Shown: one piece after another, positions 55,954 through 64,000 of the stretch
Numbering within the stretch: the stretch's first letter is position 1
Layout: every line of letters begins with the position of its first letter
Assembly (NCBI RefSeq): GCF_014831675.1
Contig: NZ_VJXY01000017.1
Location: 62,001 to 126,000 of the forward strand
DNA: 64,000 nt
Direction of reading: 5' to 3'
Origin: Komarekiella delphini-convector SJRDD-AB1
GTDB taxonomy: Bacteria > Cyanobacteriota > Cyanobacteriia > Cyanobacteriales > Nostocaceae
The notes under the pieces: model-generated
Told to the model about the DNA's origin: nothing
The model's input: only the letters and a program-made list of their open reading frames with translations
Databases searched by the model: none
Made by a program: the position numbers and the translations under genes

Positions 55954-56256
55954 TTAAGATGTTTGGCGAATTAAGCTGGCGCTTTTGGTTGTACTATCCC
56001 AAACTATCCAGTTAATAGTATTGTCTAAATCATCAGCATTATTTGAAACTTTAAAATATAGCTTTTCTTCGCCTTTAGTTTCAATAGCAAAATCAGCATT
56101 TTGGGCATAAACTACTTTAAAACCTTTATCTCGTAAGCAATACATCGCCCAAGCTTTTAACGATTGCTTATATGGTTCGTGTGGAATTGGCGGCTTTGTA
56201 ATTGTCTGTTCAATGACTTTAAATATTTGTATTAATTTCTGACTCGAATTAGACAC
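55954..56256 (-). CDS. Hypothetical protein downstream of the VOC gene
   Basis: 100 residues from a GTG at 56256, which has GAGGTAA about 9 nt upstream; the frame extends to 56307 but would overlap the VOC gene. The sequence begins VSNSSQKLIQIFKVIEQTI and has YKQSLKAWAMYCLRDKGFKVVYAQNADFAIE and KLYFKVSNNADDL. The pattern (helix, strand with KVVYA, KLYFKV) resembles a restriction-endonuclease-like or nuclease-core fold without clear catalytic residues. I do not recognise the family. It follows the VOC gene by 19 nt. Confidence 0.6.
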   Translation of the reverse strand: MSNSSQKLIQIFKVIEQTITKPPIPHEPYKQSLKAWAMYCLRDKGFKVVYAQNADFAIETKGEEKLYFKVSNNADDLDNTINWIVWDSTTKSASLIRQTS

Positions 56257-56275
56257 TTTTGTTATTACCTCTAAC

Positions 56276-56743
56276 TTAAGTAACTTCTGGATCGCAACGA
56301 ATTTCAATCATAAAGCCATCGGGGTCGTAGAAGTATACACCCCTACCAGTAGGACGGGTAACTGGGCCATGGGCGATCGCTATTTGATTTTCTCTGATTA
56401 CTGCCACTGCTTGCTCAAATAACTGCGGTTCTATGTCAAAAGCAAGATGGTATGCTCTGGTAAAACTCTGTTCTGGATCTAAATTTGGTGGTGTCAGATC
56501 CGGTGTCCAAAATAAGTCTAGAATTATACGATCCGGCGTGACAAAATTGGCTACTTTTCCTGCTGCTACCAATTCAAGCAGAGTTGCGGGTACTTCGTCG
56601 CCAGTCAGTTCATGCAAACCCAGAATAGTGCCGTAAAAGTACCGGGAAGCTTGCATATCTTTAACGTTGAGGGCAATGTGATGCACCTTACGCAAATTAC
56701 CCGGAGCTAGGACTCTGTTAAAAGAATTGGGGCTAGATAGCAT
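56276..56743 (-). CDS. VOC family protein (glyoxalase/dioxygenase-like)
   Basis: 155 residues. The first beta-alpha-beta-beta-beta unit is VHHIALNVKDMQASRYFYGTILGL, with a metal-ligand His; the second ends HLAFDIE and YFYDPDGFMIEIRCD (Glu ligand). Such proteins are metal-dependent enzymes (glyoxalase I, dioxygenases, fosfomycin-resistance type) of varied substrate. The loop PVTRPTGRGVYFYDPDGF is usual. A short hypothetical gene follows on the same strand. The substrate cannot be told. Confidence 0.88.
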   Translation of the reverse strand: MLSSPNSFNRVLAPGNLRKVHHIALNVKDMQASRYFYGTILGLHELTGDEVPATLLELVAAGKVANFVTPDRIILDLFWTPDLTPPNLDPEQSFTRAYHLAFDIEPQLFEQAVAVIRENQIAIAHGPVTRPTGRGVYFYDPDGFMIEIRCDPEVT

Positions 56744-56786
56744 GATAGAACCAAATTTCTGTACTGAGATAGAAGTTAAACTTTAT

Positions 56787-56838
56787 TAGGGATTGGGGAA
56801 CTCGGGGCCCCGTCTGGGGATAAGGGGCAATGGGGATT
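56787..56838. repeat. Dispersed G/C-rich repeat, copy 2
   Basis: Inverted counterpart of 21571-21621. It is followed by two related TTTGGTTAAAAT / AGGTTAAAACCCTGCC units (about 56864 and 56910) of a family also near 23754. The whole 56744-57002 gap is repeat-derived. Confidence 0.85.
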
Positions 56839-57002
56839 AGGGACTAGGGACTGGGAAGATTTGGTTAAAATCCCGCCTCTTATGAGCAGATTTCTCCAAT
56901 TTTAAAGTCAGGTTAAAACCCTGCCCTTAATGTGCGGATTTCTTTCCCAATCCCTAGTACCCAGTACCCAGTCCTCAGTCCCTTTTATCATAAACAGTTC
57001 CC

Positions 57003-57476
57003 ATGCCATTTGATTATTCTTTAGACTTTCCAAATATCGACTTTCGCCAACATCCTGAACTCTATCGTGTTGGTAAAGGCGAGCAGGGTGTACTTTTGGT
57101 AGAACCTTATAAATCAGAAATTCTTCCCTACTGGCGGTTTAAAACTCCTGACATTGCCAAAGAGTCGAGCGAGAAAATCTATGAGCTTTTTCTTGATTAT
57201 TTAGAGAAAGATGATTTTGTCGGCGCAGACATGGCGAGGAAGTTTATCCAAATGGGATATACCCGCTCCCGTCGTTATGCTAATCATAAAAGCGGCAGAA
57301 AATATAAACAAAATTCCGAAACATCAAACTCTAAAAAAGAGATTTTACCTTACGATGTAGACCCAGTGAAAGCGGAATCAGCAGCAATATTTAAAGCCAA
57401 GTGGATACAAGCAAAGACAAATGAGAAATATCAAGAGCTTTTAGCCAAGCATAAACAGATGTATGAAGTAGGGTAA
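57003..57476 (+). CDS. DUF4385 family protein
   Basis: 157 residues. MPFDYSLDFPNIDFRQHPELY, VGKGEQGVLLVEPYKSEILPYWRFKTP and DFVGADMARKFIQMGYTRSRRYAN are the DUF4385 signature blocks; a charged linker and a C-terminal helix KWIQAKTNEKYQELLAKHKQ follow. No function is known. The protein is soluble. It is preceded by repeat DNA and followed by a minisatellite. Confidence 0.87.
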   Translation: MPFDYSLDFPNIDFRQHPELYRVGKGEQGVLLVEPYKSEILPYWRFKTPDIAKESSEKIYELFLDYLEKDDFVGADMARKFIQMGYTRSRRYANHKSGRKYKQNSETSNSKKEILPYDVDPVKAESAAIFKAKWIQAKTNEKYQELLAKHKQMYEVG

Positions 57477-57521
57477 GACACTATTAACTTTCAATTGAGC
57501 AACTTTCGGAGAGTACGTTAC

Positions 57522-57764
57522 GCGAATGAACCTCTAAGCTTCGCGAATAAACCTCTGAGCTTCGCGAATGAACCTCTGAGCTTCGCGAATGAACCTCTAA
57601 GCTTCGCGAATAAACCTCTGAGCTTCGCGAATGAACCTCTGAGCTTCGCGAATGAACCTCTGAGCTTCGCGAATAAACTTCTGAGCTTTGCGAATAAACT
57701 TCTGAGCTTTGCGAATGAACCTCTGAGCTTTGCGAATGAACCTCTGAGCTTCGCGAATAAACCT
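57522..57764. repeat. 21-bp minisatellite, 11 full copies plus 12 nt
   Basis: Units of GCGAATGAACCTCTGAGCTTC type, 21 bp, begin at 57522 and repeat without gaps to 57752. Variants are at three sites: GAA/AAA, CCT/CTT, and silent CTA/CTG and TTC/TTT. Because 21 is a multiple of three, a frame from a TTG at 57495 to 57806 encodes a 7-residue repeat (ANEPLSF or ANKPLSF). No ribosome binding site is evident, so expression is doubtful. TTCGCGAA at each junction is palindromic. Confidence 0.95.
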
Positions 57765-57806
57765 TGGGGACTAATTACAGAAAGTCGTCACTCACATTAT
57801 GGCTAA

Positions 57807-57930
57807 TTAATTTAAGATGAACGCCATCGCCGTTCGCGTAGCGTCTCGAAGAGAAGGCGGGCGCTCTGCGCGATCGCATCTCCTCTTTGGGCAAGCCAAC
57901 AAAAATCATTAAGATAAGATGTACGCGATC
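57807..57930. other. Palindrome-rich spacer left of the IS remnant
   Basis: Short GC-rich palindromes such as GCCGTTCGCGTAGCG and a HIP1-like site. Nothing else is recognised. A similar AT-rich gap without a gene lies at 58246-58412, containing the leader of the TPR gene. Confidence 0.4.
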
Positions 57931-58245
57931 GCATCTCCCCCTTAACCCTCTTTTGTCACTTTAAGCAGAGGAAAAATAGAAATCAGCATTGTTTAAGTAA
58001 TTAAAAACTGAACTTGTCAGGCTAGAAATAATAGATTGAAGTCTAGAAAATTTCAAACATAACTGTGGAATAGGAAAAACGGTTAACCAAGGATATATCA
58101 GGTTAAATGAAATGAACGGTTGCACAAGTAAACGGAGATTATTAAGGATATTTTTCCAACCATTTCCATTATCCCACCAAGAGTGTGAAGCAAATTTTGA
58201 CTCTTGTTTAGGTGGAGTGACAAAAGAGGGTTAAAGGGAGATGCT
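57931..58245 (-). mobile_element. Internally deleted insertion sequence with terminal repeats
   Basis: The ends GCATCTCCC(C)CTTAACCC... (57931-57960) and its complement (58216-58245) are about 30-bp inverted repeats, sharing TTAACCCTCTTTTGTCACT exactly. Inside, the minus strand encodes a transposase C-terminal fragment: SWWDNGNGWKNILNN, LRLLVQPFISFNLIYPW and FPIPQLCLKFSRLQS, ending YFSS. The rest of the transposase is missing, so this is a non-autonomous derivative. The IS family is not certain. Confidence 0.8.
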
Positions 58246-58412
58246 ATGTTTCCCAACTGAAGCTAATTCTACCTGATCTTGTGATGCATCCCTAATTCAG
58301 CCATTTCATAAAATTGTATTACCACATTTAACAAGATGCAGATAAAACTAATGAAACAAAGTTGTAGTTTTGGGAATACTAAATCTATTACCAAACTTAA
58401 TAGGAAGGGGTC

Positions 58413-59510
58413 ATGCCGAGAGAGTCATGGAATAATAGCTCGAAAAATACTGTTCCCTTGCAATTACCTACAACATATCTCAAACCAGTGAAGCGTAATA
58501 CAATTACCCATGAATTTGACTCAACACAACCAGAAATACTACTTCCACAAGAACATGATGACCACTTATCAGAAGCATCTAAGCTAATGCACCAAGGAAT
58601 TCAACAGCAACAGGCTGGTGAATTGATAGCGGCGATAAAGTCATTACAGCAATCTCTAGAGATGTTTCAAGCAGTTGGTGATTTACAAAAACAGGCACAG
58701 GTGCTTTCTTTTTTGGGATTGGTAACTTACACCGCAGGGGACTATAAGAGTACTATCTCCTACTGTCATCAGTGTCTATCCTTAGGTAAGGAAACTTCAG
58801 ACTTTGCGTTGCAAATGCAAGCGCTTTCTCATCTGGGTAATGCTTATCGTCATCTTAATGACCATAAAAAAGCAACTGAGTTTCTGCAAAAGTGTTTGGA
58901 AATAACGCAGCAGTTGCAAGACAAGCGCAGTCAAGTGGCGGCACTGAATAATTTAGGATTGGTGTATAAAGCTTTGGGCAACTTTACGCAAGCAATTGAG
59001 TATCAGCAGCAAAGTTTAGAAATTGTGCGGGAACTCAAAGACAACTGGGGTGAAGAACAGGTCTTAAAGAATCTGGGCAATGCTTGGTATGCTTTGGACA
59101 ATTACCCAAAAGCGATCGCCTATTATGAGCAGTGTGTAGTATTAGCACGATCCTTAAAAAATGTTCGCAGTGCTTCTCAAGTGCTAAAAAATTTGGGTAA
59201 TGCTTGCTATGCTTTAGGGGATTATGCCAAAGCTATTAAGTATTATGAAGAACGTTTGCAATTAGCTAAAGAAATTCGAGACAAGCGCAGCGAAGAACAA
59301 TCTTTAGGTAGTTTAGGAGTTGCTTGTGAAGCTTTGGGTGACTATACCAAAGCGATTTCATATTATGAAGAACGTTTATTGTTAGCCAGGACTATTAAAG
59401 ATCGCCGCAGTGAAGAACAAGCCCTTGCCAGTTTAAGAGTCGCTTGCTACGCTTTGGGCGATTATGCTAAAGCAATGCAATACCAGCAGGGGACATCTGC
59501 AAATAGTTAA
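58413..59510 (+). CDS. Tetratricopeptide-repeat protein
   Basis: 365 residues. After a 50-residue polar N-terminus, about eight TPR units with a 40-residue period follow, for example ALSHLGNAYRHLNDHKKATEF, VLKNLGNAWYALDNYPKAIAY and SLGSLGVACEALGDYTKAISY. The 40-residue spacing fits the TPR_12/LGN type rather than 34-residue TPRs. The units at residues 190-350 are close to identical, pointing to recent duplication. It would act as a protein-interaction scaffold; no effector domain is fused. A GGAAGGGG ribosome binding site precedes the ATG. Confidence 0.88.
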   Translation: MPRESWNNSSKNTVPLQLPTTYLKPVKRNTITHEFDSTQPEILLPQEHDDHLSEASKLMHQGIQQQQAGELIAAIKSLQQSLEMFQAVGDLQKQAQVLSFLGLVTYTAGDYKSTISYCHQCLSLGKETSDFALQMQALSHLGNAYRHLNDHKKATEFLQKCLEITQQLQDKRSQVAALNNLGLVYKALGNFTQAIEYQQQSLEIVRELKDNWGEEQVLKNLGNAWYALDNYPKAIAYYEQCVVLARSLKNVRSASQVLKNLGNACYALGDYAKAIKYYEERLQLAKEIRDKRSEEQSLGSLGVACEALGDYTKAISYYEERLLLARTIKDRRSEEQALASLRVACYALGDYAKAMQYQQGTSANS

Positions 59511-59595
59511 GTCGCACAGAGGAAAGAGGAGGGGGAGAAAGAGAGGAGAAATCAATAATTCACAATTTAAAGTGCAAAATTTAAAATTAAAATTA

Positions 59596-60279
59596 TCACT
59601 CCTCCGTGTTCTTTTGTTGCTGGAGATACACGATAACCTCTGAGGTGTCTACTTGGGGAAATTCTATATAAAAATTACTCACACTCCAAAAGAGTTCCGG
59701 TGTTTCCAACACAATTAGGCGATCGCACCACTGACTCAACCAAGGTAGTAATTTCTGGGGTGCTACTGGAGTGCATAACCAAACTGCTGCTGGAGAAAGC
59801 GCTTTGATCGCAGTTGCCGCTACCGCGATTGTCATCCCTGTGGCAATACCATCATCAACTAAAATCAGTGTAGCCCCCTCTGGATTCACCTGCGGACACG
59901 CAGAAATTAATTGAGCCTCAAGAAACTTAGCTTGGTTAATCGCTTGATTTAAAGCTACTTCTCGCCACCGCAAATTATCTCTGGGGCGAAATAGCTTTTG
60001 CTGAGTCCAGAGAACATTCCCTGAAGTCGTTACTGCACCAATTGCTAACTCTGGATTATCTGGATGGCTAATTTTTTTCGCTACAACTATTGTCAACGGA
60101 CAACCCAAAAGGCTAGCTATTGGTGCTGCTACTGGCAAACCTCCTCTTGGCAAAGCATAGACAATTGGTACAGGCTTTACCCCTGATTCAATAGTTTGCT
60201 GAGCCAAAACCTCATAGATCACTCGCGCCAATTCCTCACCAGCATGGGTGCGATCGGCAAAAAGTGGGGTATGTGACAT
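59596..60279 (-). CDS. Phosphoribosyltransferase-family protein
   Basis: 227 residues from the ATG at 60279 (SHTPLFADRTHAGEELAR); a start at 60294 is also possible. The PRPP loop is ATLILVDDGIATGMTIAVAA, a type I PRTase signature with the two acidic residues, and the N-terminal part has YALPRGGLPVAAPIA and IVVAKKISHPDNPELAIGAV. This family is known from hypothetical phosphoribosyltransferases encoded near esterases and stress genes; the base substrate is not known. No partner is adjacent. Confidence 0.85.
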   Translation of the reverse strand: MSHTPLFADRTHAGEELARVIYEVLAQQTIESGVKPVPIVYALPRGGLPVAAPIASLLGCPLTIVVAKKISHPDNPELAIGAVTTSGNVLWTQQKLFRPRDNLRWREVALNQAINQAKFLEAQLISACPQVNPEGATLILVDDGIATGMTIAVAATAIKALSPAAVWLCTPVAPQKLLPWLSQWCDRLIVLETPELFWSVSNFYIEFPQVDTSEVIVYLQQQKNTEE

Positions 60280-60467
60280 AGTTTCCCCCAGCATCTTAGG
60301 ATAGCATTGCTTTTATCATGACTGAATTTTGGCTCAAATTAACTGATACAATAGGACTTGTGCAAATAGTAAGTATTCAGCAAAAGTCTATTTCTGAAAA
60401 ATCTCCAACCAGAGCCATATTTAACTCAGATTGAACAGCTGATGCTGACGCCAACATCCTAATTTTC

Positions 60468-61145
60468 ATGAGCAGCGAAACCCAACTCAGCCTCTTCGAC
60501 GACTCAACCTTTAACCAACAAGAGCTGATTCCCACAGACGCCAAAATTTCTATCCCTCCCGGAACCTATTCCAGCATGACCGAGTTGGCACAGCATTGTA
60601 ATCAGTGTCATCGTTGTGCATTAGGAGACACTCGGACTCATGCTGTTGTCGGACGCGGCAATCTTAAAGCATCAATCATGATTGTGGGAGAAGCACCAGG
60701 TCAAAACGAAGACGAAACGGGTCTACCATTTGTAGGCAAATCAGGACAATTGCTAGAAAAAATTCTGGCATCTGTGAATTTGTCTACTGAGAATGATGTA
60801 TACATTGCCAATATTAATAAATGCCGCCCACCAGAAAACCGAGTCCCCACTACTGAAGAAATGGCGGCTTGCAAACCCTACTTACTAGAACAAATTCGCT
60901 TAGTTGACCCCAAAATAATTCTGTTAACAGGTGCAACTGCGGTTAAAGGTATCACAAATGACAAGCGGGGGATTACGAAAATTCGCGGTCAATGGCTGGA
61001 GTGGGAAGGACGTTTGTGTATGCCAATTTTCCACCCCTCGTACTTGCTACGTAACCCCTCGCGTGAAGTTGGTGCGCCTAAATGGTTGATGTGGCAAGAT
61101 ATCCAAGCAGTACGTGCTAAGTTTGATGAAATTCAGAAAAGATAG
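60468..61145 (+). CDS. Uracil-DNA glycosylase, type 4/5 iron-sulfur family
   Basis: 225 residues. The active-site motif is GEAPGQNEDETGLPFVG (residues 74-90) and the base-binding motif HPSYLLRNPS. Four Cys for a 4Fe-4S cluster are in CHRCALGD (C47, C50) and NKCRPPENRVPTTEEMAAC (two more). It removes uracil, formed by deamination, from DNA. The N-terminal 40 residues are a variable extension (LFDDSTFNQQEL). A decayed copy of its 3' end lies just downstream. The ATG at 60468 fits the family start. Confidence 0.92.
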   Translation: MSSETQLSLFDDSTFNQQELIPTDAKISIPPGTYSSMTELAQHCNQCHRCALGDTRTHAVVGRGNLKASIMIVGEAPGQNEDETGLPFVGKSGQLLEKILASVNLSTENDVYIANINKCRPPENRVPTTEEMAACKPYLLEQIRLVDPKIILLTGATAVKGITNDKRGITKIRGQWLEWEGRLCMPIFHPSYLLRNPSREVGAPKWLMWQDIQAVRAKFDEIQKR

Positions 61146-61160
61146 ATAAAACAGTTGAAA

Positions 61161-61219
61161 GATATGGCTCATATGGCATGATATCCAGGCATTGCGTACC
61201 AAATTAAATTTGATTAAAT
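61161..61219 (+). pseudogene. Remnant duplicate of the uracil-DNA glycosylase 3' end
   Basis: The translated sequence KIWLIWHDIQALRTKLNLIK lines up with the end of the glycosylase (KWLMWQDIQAVRAKFDEIQK), and the DNA aligns with 61077-61145 at roughly 70-75 percent by eye. It starts 16 nt after the glycosylase stop. It is a diverged tandem duplicate without its own start, part of a frame that runs to 61392. Confidence 0.6.
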
Positions 61220-61309
61220 CGGGAAAAACAGCTAATGGAACTGAAGTCTATATTGAGACTTTCATCGGCTGGTTAATCTTGAAAAAATTGCCACAGGAGA
61301 AGAATCGTT

Positions 61310-61579
61310 TTGAGCTTAATCATATCTTTACTAATTGTACTAATTGTGATGGGCTTTATCGCTCTGATCATAGGTGCTGTCTCACCTTCTAGAAACAGTT
61401 CCCATAAAAGGCGTCGGGGCAACTTTGGTAGTTCTTCTAGTAACAGCAACAGTAGTTGGTATGGTGGTGATACTAGGGGATATGACTCAGGTAGCAGCAG
61501 TAGCTATGACTCAGGTAGTAGCTGTGACTCCGGTAGTAGCGGTGGCTGTGACTCCAGTAGTAGCGGTGGCTGTAACTGA
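61310..61579 (+). CDS. Small membrane protein with Ser/Gly/Cys-rich tail
   Basis: 89 residues from a TTG at 61310 with AGGAGA 8-12 nt upstream. Residues 2-26 are one transmembrane helix (SLIISLLIVLIVMGFIALII). A basic stretch SHKRRRGNFG follows, then a tail made of SSS, DSGSS and GGC units ending GGCN. Such Ser/Gly-rich tails are found on small surface or membrane proteins. I do not recognise the family. The GC and codon use of the tail is biased by the repeats; it overlaps a longer frame at 61374-61640 in another phase that I reject. Confidence 0.5.
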   Translation: MSLIISLLIVLIVMGFIALIIGAVSPSRNSSHKRRRGNFGSSSSNSNSSWYGGDTRGYDSGSSSSYDSGSSCDSGSSGGCDSSSSGGCN

Positions 61580-61703
61580 TACCGTTTCACGTTCCGTAAT
61601 ATTGATACAGATAGCAAGCAGGAAAAGCAGGGCGAGTTAGAAAAGTGATTTGTATCGGGAATTTCGTGAAATGGTATGAGCTAGGCGGTTAATAAAATTA
61701 AAT

Positions 61704-62342
61704 TCATAGATTCCCAGAACGCATACGTACACTTCCCGCCTGACAATCGCGTAACCAAGCTTTAACACCTTGAGCGATCGCACCATTACTACTATCCCGT
61801 GGCGGCGATGGTGGTTGTTGTTTCGGATAAGCGCCTGTTTGAGTAAACATCATCACTAAACGCCAACCACTTTTAGCTTTAGTCAACAACAGCCAGTGGA
61901 ATTGCTGCAATTCTACCGCTTTCTTATTTATGTACTGCCGCTCCAAGGTAGTAAAGAAAACTTGCTCAACTCCTGATCCCGCACTTTTAGGCGCATCTGT
62001 ACTGTATTCTTCAGAGTTCAGGGGCAGAGGAGTAAACTCAGGTTTTCCTGCCACTAGCATATAGCTGTAAACGTCACTTTTTCTACTAAGGCGGCGGGCG
62101 CGTTGACTGGCACGGTTAGCATAACTAGGTAAATCCCGCAATAAATGAGTAGTTAATATTTCTAAATTTTGTTCATAACATAAAGTCCTCACGCCACTAT
62201 TGATGTTTTGCTTCTGTGCTAACACAGAGTTAGGGGTGAGGTTTTTTGATAAGGCTGGATCTAGGCCGTTTAATATTAAAAACCAGAAGCCACAAGCGAC
62301 AAACCAAAAACGATAATTTTTATTTCTGACTCCTGGATTCAT
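61704..62342 (-). CDS. Hypothetical exported protein after pyrF
   Basis: 212 residues. A hydrophobic segment at about residues 9-28 ([16 protein letters not shown]) is a signal or membrane anchor. The rest includes [36 protein letters not shown] and [34 protein letters not shown], a likely NTF2- or DUF-like globular domain. The ATG overlaps the pyrF stop (ATGA), so it is translationally coupled to pyrF. The family is not recognised. Confidence 0.7.
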   Translation of the reverse strand: MNPGVRNKNYRFWFVACGFWFLILNGLDPALSKNLTPNSVLAQKQNINSGVRTLCYEQNLEILTTHLLRDLPSYANRASQRARRLSRKSDVYSYMLVAGKPEFTPLPLNSEEYSTDAPKSAGSGVEQVFFTTLERQYINKKAVELQQFHWLLLTKAKSGWRLVMMFTQTGAYPKQQPPSPPRDSSNGAIAQGVKAWLRDCQAGSVRMRSGNL

Positions 62343-63058
62343 GCGATCGCACTTAACTCCTGAGAAATCCTCTTCCAGGCTAACTCAGGATCACTTGCAG
62401 CAGTAATAGGACGCCCAATTACCAAGTAATCTGCACCTGCTTGAATAGCTTGCACTGGGGTCAGCGATCGCTTTTGATCAGCTTTGTCTGTCCAATTTGG
62501 TCGTACCCCTGGACAAACTAAGAGAAAATCATCTCCACAAGTTTGTCGCAACTGCACCACCTCTTGGGGTGAACAAACCGCCCCATCTAACCCTGTTTCT
62601 TGCGCCAGCAACGCCATTTCTAGGACATATTCTGGCAATTCTAGAGGAATCTTCAAATCAAACGCCAGATCTCTCGCAGAAATGCTCGTCAGCAAGGTAA
62701 TCGCAATTAATTTAGGCGATTTCACACCTGCTTGTGTAGCCCCCTCCTGCGCCGCCTCAGTTGCCGCTTTCAGGGCATCTTTACCAGCAGTAGCATGAAT
62801 TGTGAGCAAATCCACCCCGTAACGAGCTGCACTACGGCAAGCACCAGCGATAGTGTTAGGGATGTCGTGAAATTTTAAATCCAGGAAAATCCGCTTTTGC
62901 CGAGACTTTAGCATTTCCAGAATTTTCGGCCCAGTGTTAGTAAATAACTCTAAACCAACCTTCCAGAAACCGACTTGCGGAAGTTGATCCACAAGAGCGA
63001 TCGCACTATCTTCATCTGCTACATCTAAAGCAACAATAACCCGCTCATTTATATTCAT
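62339..63058 (-). CDS. pyrF: Orotidine 5'-phosphate decarboxylase
   Basis: 239 residues, the usual bacterial length. The active-site motif is [11 protein letters not shown] (Lys between two Asp). The phosphate-binding segments VCPGVRPNW and [14 protein letters not shown] are present. It converts OMP to UMP in pyrimidine synthesis. The stop overlaps the start of the next gene by the ATGA arrangement. The tyrS gene, 29 nt upstream, is on the same strand, so tyrS-pyrF-hypothetical form an operon. Confidence 0.96.
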   Translation of the reverse strand: MNINERVIVALDVADEDSAIALVDQLPQVGFWKVGLELFTNTGPKILEMLKSRQKRIFLDLKFHDIPNTIAGACRSAARYGVDLLTIHATAGKDALKAATEAAQEGATQAGVKSPKLIAITLLTSISARDLAFDLKIPLELPEYVLEMALLAQETGLDGAVCSPQEVVQLRQTCGDDFLLVCPGVRPNWTDKADQKRSLTPVQAIQAGADYLVIGRPITAASDPELAWKRISQELSAIA

Positions 63059-63087
63059 CTATTAATTCCCCATTCCCCATTCCCCAT

Positions 63088-64000
63088 TCAAGGCACTAAA
63101 CGCACAAATTTATTTTTACCGACTTGTAAGACTTTGCCTTGTAACTCAGCGGGAGAAGCGAAATTAGTATCAACATCAGTAATGCGATCGCCATCTAGAC
63201 GCACCCCACCCTCTTGAATTTTTCGCTTTCCTTCACCCGTACTTTTGCACAAGCCACTAACATTGAGAATATAAGCTAACTTAACCGGATATGGCACGCC
63301 AGCTAAAGAAAATTCTGGGACAGCACCTTCTTTACCGCCGCTTTTTGCTGCTTCTTTCGCCTCATTAGCTGCTTGTTCGCCATCGTACTGCCTAACAACT
63401 TCCCATGCTAAAAGTGTTTGGCGATCGCGGGGATTTTCTGGCAGTTTATCTAAAGGTAAATCTGTCAACAGTTCAAAATACTGCTCCAACCGATGATCGG
63501 GGACTCCTTGTAACTTCTGATACTTTTGGGCCGGATGTTCCGACAAGGCAATATAATTACCTAGAGACTTAGACATTTTTTGCTCTCCATCCGTACCAAT
63601 CAAAATTGGCAACAGCATCCCAAACTGAGGCTTTTGACCAAAATGGCGTTGCAAATCTCTACCTACAGCAATGTTAAACTTTTGATCAGTCCCTCCTAAT
63701 TCCACATCTGCCTCAACCGCGACAGAATCAAAACCCTGCATCAACGGGTACAGGAACTCATGGATAAAAATTGGATTCTCTTTTCTATAGCGTTCTGCAA
63801 ATCCTTCCTTGGCTAACATCTGCCCCACCGTCATCGTGGAAAGTAACTCTAAAATTTTCCCTAAATCAAGCTGGGAGAGCCATTCGGAGTTATAACGCAC
63901 CTCTAACCTTCCTGGTGTGTCAAAATCCAAGATAGGTCGCAATTGGTCAAAATAAGTCTGAGCATTTTGGGCTACGTCTGCTTCTGTAAGCTGACGGCGC
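63088..64000 (-). CDS. tyrS: Tyrosyl-tRNA synthetase, C-terminal part (5' end outside window)
   Basis: About 304 residues are visible; the frame is open through base 64000, so the start lies beyond the window edge. The KMSKS motif is [14 protein letters not shown], preceded by the Tyr-binding region ([20 protein letters not shown]). The C-terminal S4 RNA-binding domain has [16 protein letters not shown]. It belongs to the TyrS class with an Asp/Asn-rich linker used by many cyanobacteria. It is the first gene of the tyrS-pyrF operon. Confidence 0.95.
   Translation of the reverse strand, partial: RRQLTEADVAQNAQTYFDQLRPILDFDTPGRLEVRYNSEWLSQLDLGKILELLSTMTVGQMLAKEGFAERYRKENPIFIHEFLYPLMQGFDSVAVEADVELGGTDQKFNIAVGRDLQRHFGQKPQFGMLLPILIGTDGEQKMSKSLGNYIALSEHPAQKYQKLQGVPDHRLEQYFELLTDLPLDKLPENPRDRQTLLAWEVVRQYDGEQAANEAKEAAKSGGKEGAVPEFSLAGVPYPVKLAYILNVSGLCKSTGEGKRKIQEGGVRLDGDRITDVDTNFASPAELQGKVLQVGKNKFVRLVP

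Noticed and set aside
57522-57764. CRISPR array
   Set aside because: The units are contiguous 21-bp repeats without spacers and no cas genes are present; it is a minisatellite.

Overview
The window looks like chromosome from a filamentous, heterocystous-type (Nostocales-like) cyanobacterium. The evidence is frequent HIP1 octamers (GCGATCGC), runs of 7-bp short tandem repeats, a cyanobacterial-type LexA box (AGTAC-N4-GTTC), and many protein types common in that group: MASE1 and GAF/PAS kinases, Uma2 nucleases, pentapeptide and TPR proteins, DUF2254 and DUF4385. The species is not identified. All family assignments come from reading motifs in the translated sequence; no database was searched.

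Layout. 1-5.1 kb: the 3' part of a PQQ-type sugar dehydrogenase gene, a cupin gene, a HEAT-repeat protein, an acetyltransferase, two small membrane proteins and an AmpG-like transporter. 5.3-21.5 kb: a DNA phosphorothioation (Dnd) island. It holds dndC, dndD and dndE on the minus strand, dndB divergent on the plus strand, a Dnd-associated methyltransferase, a Dnd-associated small protein, a frameshifted HNH nuclease resembling the phosphorothioate-binding class, one intact and one broken Uma2 gene, and a right-hand module of a DEAD-box helicase, a 57-residue protein and a second DndD-like ATPase. No cysteine desulfurase (dndA) is present, so sulfur would have to come from one encoded elsewhere. 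21.6-29 kb: lexA with its own LexA box, argF, tRNA-Thr(UGU), trxA, small conserved proteins, a decayed HdeD-like gene and an APC permease. 29.9-33.7 kb: two overlapping sensor kinase genes.

33.8-37.8 kb is an accessory, decaying stretch. It contains a metalloprotease pseudogene with four in-frame stops, a PIN toxin gene with one in-frame stop beside an intact antitoxin-like gene, an 84-bp tandem repeat, and two related MITE-like elements. 37.8-47 kb carries a second sugar dehydrogenase fused to a beta/gamma-crystallin-like domain, a small outer-membrane barrel protein, a GAF/PAS kinase, an ARMT1-type phosphatase, an intact PIN toxin-antitoxin pair and a metallophosphoesterase. 47.1-55.8 kb is a minus-strand run of envelope and carbohydrate genes: GH63-type glucosidase, phospholipase D-like protein, pentapeptide lipoprotein, rhomboid protease, holin-like protein, PAP2 phosphatase and DUF2254. 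56-64 kb has VOC and DUF4385 genes, a 21-bp minisatellite, an internally deleted IS, a TPR protein, a phosphoribosyltransferase, type-4 uracil-DNA glycosylase, pyrF and the 3' part of tyrS.

The most interesting locus is the Dnd island. Its modification genes look intact, while the HNH gene that could cut phosphorothioated DNA is broken by two frameshifts. A helicase/small-protein/SMC-like ATPase module sits where other Dnd systems carry dndFGH, and may be the restriction arm.
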